Shown: positions 59,691-64,000 of the stretch, piece after piece
Layout: each line of letters begins with the position of its first letter
How positions within the stretch are numbered: the stretch's first letter is position 1
Origin: Streptomyces sp. NBC_01214
GTDB lineage: Bacteria; Actinomycetota; Actinomycetes; Streptomycetales; Streptomycetaceae
DNA: 64,000 bases
Assembly (NCBI RefSeq): GCF_026340975.1
Contig: NZ_JAPEOS010000002.1
Coordinates: 266,501 to 330,500, forward strand
Direction: 5' to 3'
Notes under the pieces: model-generated
Databases searched by the model: none
What the model was told of the DNA's origin: nothing
The model's input: only the letters and a program-made list of their open reading frames with translations
Made by a program: the position numbers and the translations under genes

Positions 59691-59800
59691 GTGTCAGGGA
59701 CAGGTGTCAGGTGGTGTCAGGCGGCCGGTGTCACGGGTTCTGACAGTGGGTTTGCCTAGGGGTTTGGGTGTCACGGGCCCTGACGGTGTCAGGTGTCAGG
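59691..59800. repeat. GTGTCAGG repeat cluster (candidate clt)
   Basis: Five GTGTCAGG octamers (59691, 59704, 59714, 59786, 59793), two GTGTCACGGG decamers (59728, 59768) and one inverted CTGACAG (59740) lie within 110 bp, adjacent to and overlapping the 3' end of the Tra gene. The cluster occupies the 169-bp gap before the Spd-like gene. Confidence 0.8.
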
Positions 59801-61847
59801 CGGCCATGAGGGAGGGGACGATCCGCCACCGGCCGGTCACCGAGGTCGGCTCCAGGCGGCCGTCGAGGGCGGCTTCCTTGAGACGCTCGGACACCCACGG
59901 GCGGGAAAGGTTGTGGCGGTCGCACCAGTCCATGAAGTCCTTCGGGCCGACGACCATCTGTCCTGCCGTCTCGAAGTCGTCCAGCGCCCGGGCGAAGAGT
60001 TCGCGGGCCTCGGCCGGCGACGGCTTGTAGCCCGGGGACTCCCACAGCGGGATCTCGTCCCCCTCCTTGACGTCGGGGAGTTCGGCCTCGGGATCGATGC
60101 CCGCGTCCTCCGGGTCGGTCAGCAGGCCGTGGGATTCCGCTTCCATGCCGGGCTCCTCGTCGCCAGTGTCCGGTCGCGGTGCCGGGTGGCTGTCGGTGGT
60201 GGGGCGGCCGGTGTAGTTCTGTCCGGCGACCGCGCGGGCGGCGCCGGCGGTGACGGGGTCGCCGATGGCGGCGTGGCGCTGGGCCCAGGCGGCGAGGGCT
60301 TCCATCGTGGCGATGGCCGCCGGGGTCTGCGGGACCGCAAAGGTGCGGCCCGGGGAGGGGTAGCGGTCCTCGGGGATACCCGGGGAGACGAGGTAGCAGT
60401 AGCCGGGGCGGCGGTTACCCCACGCGCCGGGGTGAGCGCCCGACTCGATGACCGAGTCGGGGAGGGAGAAGCCCTCGTCGCGGGGGTCGCAGCCGAGCGA
60501 GACCACCGACGGCAAAGACGCCCGGGTGCTGGTGGACATCTGGTCGTAGGAGGGCCGCTGGAGCGAGACGATCAGGGATACGCCGGCGGAGCGTGCTTCC
60601 TGGGCGATCCCAGTGAAGGCGTCATCACCCATCAGCCGCAGGGTGTTGGCCGCTTCCTCCATCCACGTGACCAGGAACGGCATGCCGGGGCACCCACACG
60701 CCTGCCCGTCGGGCCGGCAGGTGTGATCGGAGCTGGTCTGCCGGTCGGCTGCCGCAGGCAGCCACTGGCGGTAGCCATGGGCTCCGAGCCAGCGGGTGCG
60801 GGCGGAGATGACGGCCTTGATGGCCTCCACCATCACCTCGGTGTCCGGTCCGCCCTCGGCAGCCCAGTCCATGCCGGGCAGGAGCGGGCGGAAGTCCTGG
60901 AACATCTTCGGGTCGCTGAGCCACAACAGCACGTCACGGCGGGAAAGGATCTCCGTCATGAGGTTCAGGGCGGCATCGCCCTTGCCCGATCCCGACATCC
61001 CGGCGATGAGCAGATGCGTGCTGTTGCGTCCCTGCTCCGGGTCGCCGGGCAGCCACAGCATCAGCGGGGCACCGTCGTCGTAGCGGCCGATGACCAGCGG
61101 CTCCGCAATCGAGGCACCCAGGTTGGACGGTCCCTCCCACTCGGCGACCTCGGCCAGCATGTCCTCAGGCACGATGACCAGCTCCCCGCGGCGCGCGGAA
61201 CCAGGGTCGCCCAGGTAGCGGACCGCGGACGTGGGCAGGTCCAGTGCGGACGCGAGCCGAGGCAGGACCTTTGAGACGTCCTCGTTGGTCTGCTCACCGG
61301 CCTCCAGGAGCATCTTCGCGGTGACCCGGTTCGGCTCCACCGACGTCGCCCCGATCTGCGCCCGCGCCAACCCCACCTTCTCCAACAGGCCCTTGTCGGT
61401 GCTCCCGGCCGGGGTCCCCTCGACGTTGCGGCGTAGAACCATGCGGATGTTCCACGACAGGGCCAGCGCCGGGCCGCCCATCAGGTACAGGTCCGGGAGC
61501 GGACCGGCGGCCGGCCCTGCGAGGCAGGCCCCGGTGAGCCAGGCCGACCCGGCCGCGACCGTGATCGCGGAGTGCAGGCGACGCTGCTGCCCGGTCGCCT
61601 TCCCCGCCCACCAGGTGACCCCAGTCAGGGCGACGGAAGCCAGGGTCAGGCCAACCCCGGCCGCCGCGCTGCCCTGCCACTGAAGACTTCCCAATGCTCC
61701 GGCGAGGCCGAGTCCGCCGGCGGCGAGCCAGGGCGGCAGGTGGGGCTTGGCCCGGTGCAGGACATACGCGGTGACACCGGCACCGTCGGCGGAACCGCGG
61801 AGCTGGTCTTCGTACTGCTGCTCAACGCTGTGCTTGTGCTCGCCCAT
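59796..61847 (-). CDS. tra: FtsK/SpoIIIE-type DNA translocase Tra
   Basis: This is a 683-residue conjugative translocase. Residues about 35-145 hold up to four hydrophobic segments, followed by an FtsK motor domain with Walker A in HLLIAGMSGSGKGDAALN, DPKMFQDFRPLL, Walker B-like FLVTWMEEAANTLRLM and VSLIVSLQRPSYDQMSTSTRASLPS. The C-terminal 60 residues (FMDWCDRHNLSRPWVSERLKEAALDGRLEPTSVTGRWRIVP) form a winged helix that in TraB-type proteins recognises 8-bp clt repeats. It pumps double-stranded DNA between hyphae. The candidate clt repeats lie exactly at its 3' end. Confidence 0.93.
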   Translation of the reverse strand: MGEHKHSVEQQYEDQLRGSADGAGVTAYVLHRAKPHLPPWLAAGGLGLAGALGSLQWQGSAAAGVGLTLASVALTGVTWWAGKATGQQRRLHSAITVAAGSAWLTGACLAGPAAGPLPDLYLMGGPALALSWNIRMVLRRNVEGTPAGSTDKGLLEKVGLARAQIGATSVEPNRVTAKMLLEAGEQTNEDVSKVLPRLASALDLPTSAVRYLGDPGSARRGELVIVPEDMLAEVAEWEGPSNLGASIAEPLVIGRYDDGAPLMLWLPGDPEQGRNSTHLLIAGMSGSGKGDAALNLMTEILSRRDVLLWLSDPKMFQDFRPLLPGMDWAAEGGPDTEVMVEAIKAVISARTRWLGAHGYRQWLPAAADRQTSSDHTCRPDGQACGCPGMPFLVTWMEEAANTLRLMGDDAFTGIAQEARSAGVSLIVSLQRPSYDQMSTSTRASLPSVVSLGCDPRDEGFSLPDSVIESGAHPGAWGNRRPGYCYLVSPGIPEDRYPSPGRTFAVPQTPAAIATMEALAAWAQRHAAIGDPVTAGAARAVAGQNYTGRPTTDSHPAPRPDTGDEEPGMEAESHGLLTDPEDAGIDPEAELPDVKEGDEIPLWESPGYKPSPAEARELFARALDDFETAGQMVVGPKDFMDWCDRHNLSRPWVSERLKEAALDGRLEPTSVTGRWRIVPSLMAA

Positions 61848-61867
61848 CAGAGGGTTCTCCCTTCTCG

Positions 61868-62434
61868 TTAGAGCTGGCCCCAGTCCATGCGCGGCTGCGA
61901 CGGGCGGGCACGGTGGCGGACGCGGTTGATCTCTTCCTCGTACTCCTGCTGGAACAAGGCGTAGGTCGCGGCAGCGTTCTTCGCCGCATCCCGCAAGGCG
62001 TCGGCGGCGCGTCGCATCTTCCGAGCGACCTTCGCCGCCCGGATCCGCGAGCCGCCGATCCGGCCGTTCGGGTCGGGGACCTGCACCAACGTGGCCTTGA
62101 GGATCTCGGCGCCCATAGCGACCTCGATGGAGAGGGCGACACCGGCGGCGCGGACGCTGTTGCAGTACTGGCGGACCTGCGCCGGAGAGGTGAACTCCGG
62201 CGCCGGCAACAGCTGCCGCCCGCCCCCGCCCCCGCCGGAACCGTTGGTGGCGACAAAGCCCCCGCCCCCACCACCGTTACCGCGGCCACCACTGTTGACG
62301 GTGATGTTGAAACCCGGGGAGAACGTCTTGCTGTTCACCTTGGTCTGGGAGCCGTTCGCGCCCGCTCGGGGTCCGGTCCGGGGTCGCGGGATGCCGGCGG
62401 CGGCCCGGTTCGTGCCCTGGCGATTGGTGGCCAT
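61868..62434 (-). CDS. AICE protein with Gly-rich N-terminus
   Basis: This 188-residue protein has residues 1 to about 75 Gly/Asn/Ser/Arg-rich and probably disordered (VNSGGRGNGGGGGGFVATN); residues 80-188 are helical and charged (PAQVRQYCNSVRAAGVALSIEVAMGAEILKATLVQV, RAAKVARKMRRAADALRDAAKNAAATYALFQQEYEEE). There is no known domain. ATG 62434 overlaps the preceding stop by one base. It is located directly upstream of tra, so a role in transfer or spread is plausible but not shown. Confidence 0.78.
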   Translation of the reverse strand: MATNRQGTNRAAAGIPRPRTGPRAGANGSQTKVNSKTFSPGFNITVNSGGRGNGGGGGGFVATNGSGGGGGGRQLLPAPEFTSPAQVRQYCNSVRAAGVALSIEVAMGAEILKATLVQVPDPNGRIGGSRIRAAKVARKMRRAADALRDAAKNAAATYALFQQEYEEEINRVRHRARPSQPRMDWGQL

Positions 62435-62937
62435 CAACGAGTCTCCTCAGCGGTGGTGGTCAAGCGGCGGGCGATGAGCCAAACAACCTGGGCGGTAAGC
62501 GTCAGGAGGGCCCAGACCAGGGCCACGGCCGGGCGGACCGGACCGAACCAGATCGCCACCGGCACCCAGCCCACCCCCGCCGTCACCGCGGCAGCGAGCA
62601 GGGCCCGCCACGTCCTGACGGTGCGGGAGGTGGCAGGGCGACGGCGGGCAGTCCACGCCCACACACCGACCGGGGTGAGGGCGAGCGGAGCCAGGACCCA
62701 CGCGGTGCGGGGCTCGATCAGGTGCACCAGCCCCGTCACGGCCAGCAGAACCAGGGAGAGCCCGGTGGGGGCCCAGGTGCGGCGGTGCTTCCACAGCCAA
62801 CGGCCAGACGCGGCGGCGGCGCGGGCGGTGAGGGACGGCTCCAGCTCGGAGCTCAGGACGACGATGACCGGCTGACCCCTGCGCTGACGCGGGATCCGTA
62901 GGGTCGGGGCGGCCGACGGCCGCATGCGGCGAGACAC
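62434..62937 (-). CDS. Membrane protein, Spd-like
   Basis: This 167-residue protein has a basic N-terminus (SRRMRPSAAPTLRIPRQRR) followed by three to four hydrophobic segments (APTGLSLVLLAVTGLVHLIE, TAWVLAPLALTPVGVWAWTA, TWRALLAAAVTAGVGWVPVAIWF, ALVWALLTLTAQVVWLIARR). GTG 62937 has GGAG upstream. Membrane proteins upstream of tra in AICEs are commonly associated with pock formation (Spd); no sharper assignment can be made. Confidence 0.8.
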   Translation of the reverse strand: MSRRMRPSAAPTLRIPRQRRGQPVIVVLSSELEPSLTARAAAASGRWLWKHRRTWAPTGLSLVLLAVTGLVHLIEPRTAWVLAPLALTPVGVWAWTARRRPATSRTVRTWRALLAAAVTAGVGWVPVAIWFGPVRPAVALVWALLTLTAQVVWLIARRLTTTAEETR

Positions 62938-62949
62938 AGCAGAACTCCT

Positions 62950-63306
62950 TCAGGCAGCAGAGAGGGTTCGGGTGGCGCGCTGTTCAGGGAAGTCGTGGCA
63001 GGCCACGCACATGCCGAGCGACGTCGGGATCACGTACGGGAGGTGATCGAGGCAGATGGGGCAGCGGCGGCGGGCTGCATCCGCTTTGGCGAGGGCCGTC
63101 CACCGGTTGGGGGTCATCGGCCGGACGGGCTTTGCGAGGTCGATCCGGTAGAGGTAGGCGATCAGCGGGCCGCGTCGGCGGCGGGGGCGCTCCAGCTGGG
63201 CGGCGACGTCCTGTCCGCCGGGCCGGAGACCTGCGGCGCGGAGCTGACGACGGGTGGCCAACCCCTCAGGGGCGAGGCGCCACCGGTAGACGGGGAGGGT
63301 ATTCAT
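62950..63306 (-). CDS. Small RRQ-motif zinc-finger-like AICE protein
   Basis: This 118-residue protein begins MNTLPVYRWRLAPEGLATRRQLRAAGLRPGGQDVAAQLERPRRRRGPLIAYLYRIDLAKPVRPMT and ends with a CPICLDHLPYVIPTSLGMCVACHD segment. Two CxxC pairs suggest zinc binding. The RRQLRAAGLRPGGQ stretch is characteristic of a family found on many Streptomyces integrative elements, of unknown function. ATG 63306 overlaps the upstream gene's stop by four bases. Confidence 0.83.
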   Translation of the reverse strand: MNTLPVYRWRLAPEGLATRRQLRAAGLRPGGQDVAAQLERPRRRRGPLIAYLYRIDLAKPVRPMTPNRWTALAKADAARRRCPICLDHLPYVIPTSLGMCVACHDFPEQRATRTLSAA

Positions 63307-64000
63307 TGGGTGAGGGCCGGAGCGGTGGCGGTGCCGTTGTCGCGGTGTTCCTGGTAGCGGGCGGAGGCCCATCCGACCGACCACCCGGACAGTTCCGCGG
63401 CGACCCTCACCGGCACCCCGGCCGCGAAGGCGGCGGCCACGGTGGCGCGTGCCTGCTCCTCGGGCAGCTTGGCCGGCGGAGGTCCGGCGGCGAGGAGGGC
63501 GGCGCGTTCACGCTCCATCCGCTCCTGTTCACGGACCCGTTCACGGCGCTCGCGCTCGGCCTGCTGCTGGGCGTCCAGCTCGCGCTGCTGCGCCGCCTGA
63601 CGCTCTAGGCGTTCACGCTCGGCCTCGGCCTGTTCACGCTCGTGTTCACGGCGTTCAGCCGCTTCCCGCTCTGCCTGTTCGGCAGCCTCGGCCCGCTCCG
63701 TTTCCTCGCGCCGGATCCGGTCCTGCCGTTCGGCTTCCTCGCGGGCCAGACGGGCCTCGTGTTCACGCTGTTCACGGGCGATGGCCGTCTCGTGCTCGCG
63801 CTGTTCACGAGCGGCCCGGAGCCGGTTCTCCTCCCTCTCCGCCACCGCCCGATCCCGCTCGTCCTGCTCGGCGCGCTTACGGGCCTCCACGGCCAGGACG
63901 GCCGCGGTCAGGGCCCGCCGGTAGGCGAGGCCTGCTTCCGCGGTGACGATCAGGAGGAGCGGGGCGACGGCGTGCACGGCGACCCCGACCAGGTCTCCAG
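63303..64000 (-). CDS. DUF2637-like membrane protein, C-terminal part (5' end outside window)
   Basis: At least 232 codons are present and the frame stays open to the right edge, so the true start lies beyond 64000; a GTG at 63977 is internal. The first visible part (VAVHAVAPLLLIVTAEAGLAYRR) looks like the last membrane segment of a DUF2637/Spd-type protein. A Glu/Arg/Gln-rich, probably coiled-coil region of about 130 residues follows, ending in an HTH-like segment (EQARATVAAAFAAGVPVRVAAELSGWSVGWASARYQEHR). Nine copies of the heptamer GTTCACG (plus strand) lie in the coiled region. Confidence 0.8.
   Translation of the reverse strand, partial: GDLVGVAVHAVAPLLLIVTAEAGLAYRRALTAAVLAVEARKRAEQDERDRAVAEREENRLRAAREQREHETAIAREQREHEARLAREEAERQDRIRREETERAEAAEQAEREAAERREHEREQAEAERERLERQAAQQRELDAQQQAERERRERVREQERMERERAALLAAGPPPAKLPEEQARATVAAAFAAGVPVRVAAELSGWSVGWASARYQEHRDNGTATAPALTQ

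Overview
The window is very GC-rich, uses GTG/TTG starts and ATGA-type overlaps throughout, and carries menaquinone, KorAB, fumarylacetoacetase and complex I genes in the arrangement expected of a Streptomyces chromosome. An integrative element sits in a tRNA-Tyr gene, the same kind of site that SLP1 uses in S. coelicolor. No part of it looks like plasmid backbone or contamination.

Layout. (1) 1-11041: the tail of nuoF, then nuoG-H-I-J-K-L-M-N, the 3' two thirds of a complete NADH-type complex I operon, tightly coupled. (2) 11205-19018, minus strand: a secreted protein of unknown function, then an operon read as GntR/HutC regulator, 2x[4Fe-4S] ferredoxin, SsuABC/TauABC-like ABC importer (binding lipoprotein, permease, ATPase) and an AprA/FrdA-like flavoprotein fused to HEAT repeats. 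Together these look like import plus reduction or oxidation of an unidentified small anion or sulfonate. (3) 19158-30092: fumarylacetoacetase, a Cof-type HAD phosphatase, a CocE/NonD (S15) hydrolase, a remnant of a POT peptide transporter, a polyprenyl diphosphate synthase (menaquinone side chain), a LolA-like exported protein, a toxin-antitoxin-like pair with a degenerate Fic/Doc partner, an M28 aminopeptidase and a RarD transporter. (4) 30333-37507, minus strand: korA-korB (2-oxoacid:ferredoxin oxidoreductase), a NarL-type response regulator and two paralogous histidine kinases, separated by three tandem 111-bp repeats. (5) 37655-47770: a second complex I-like operon, nuoA2-B2-C2-H2-I2-J2-K2-L2-M2-N2, which has the membrane arm and the N2/N6 Fe-S subunits but no nuoD, E, F or G. 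Its NuoC2 carries a long repetitive tail. (6) 47972-53225: htpX, a YccF protein, an SMI1/KNR4 protein, an APC permease, a SulP transporter and a YajQ protein. (7) 53426-64000: tRNA-Tyr and the integrated actinomycete integrative and conjugative element (AICE): integrase, excisionase, DUF3987 protein, prim-pol, Spd-like membrane proteins and an FtsK-type Tra translocase. The element continues past the right edge.

How the parts may work together. Polyprenyl synthase and both nuo clusters belong to menaquinone respiration. KorAB would supply reduced ferredoxin, a plausible electron donor for a complex lacking the NADH module. The two kinases and the second nuo promoter share an almost identical 18-bp motif containing a GGGG-WTAA-CCCC palindrome, which suggests that the neighbouring two-component system controls itself and possibly nuo2. 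In the AICE, two clusters of short repeats with a common TGTCAG core are candidate cis-acting sites for replication/regulation (55308-55555) and conjugative transfer (59691-59800). Long minus-strand and overlapping ORFs over the nuo genes and elsewhere are high-GC shadows and are omitted.
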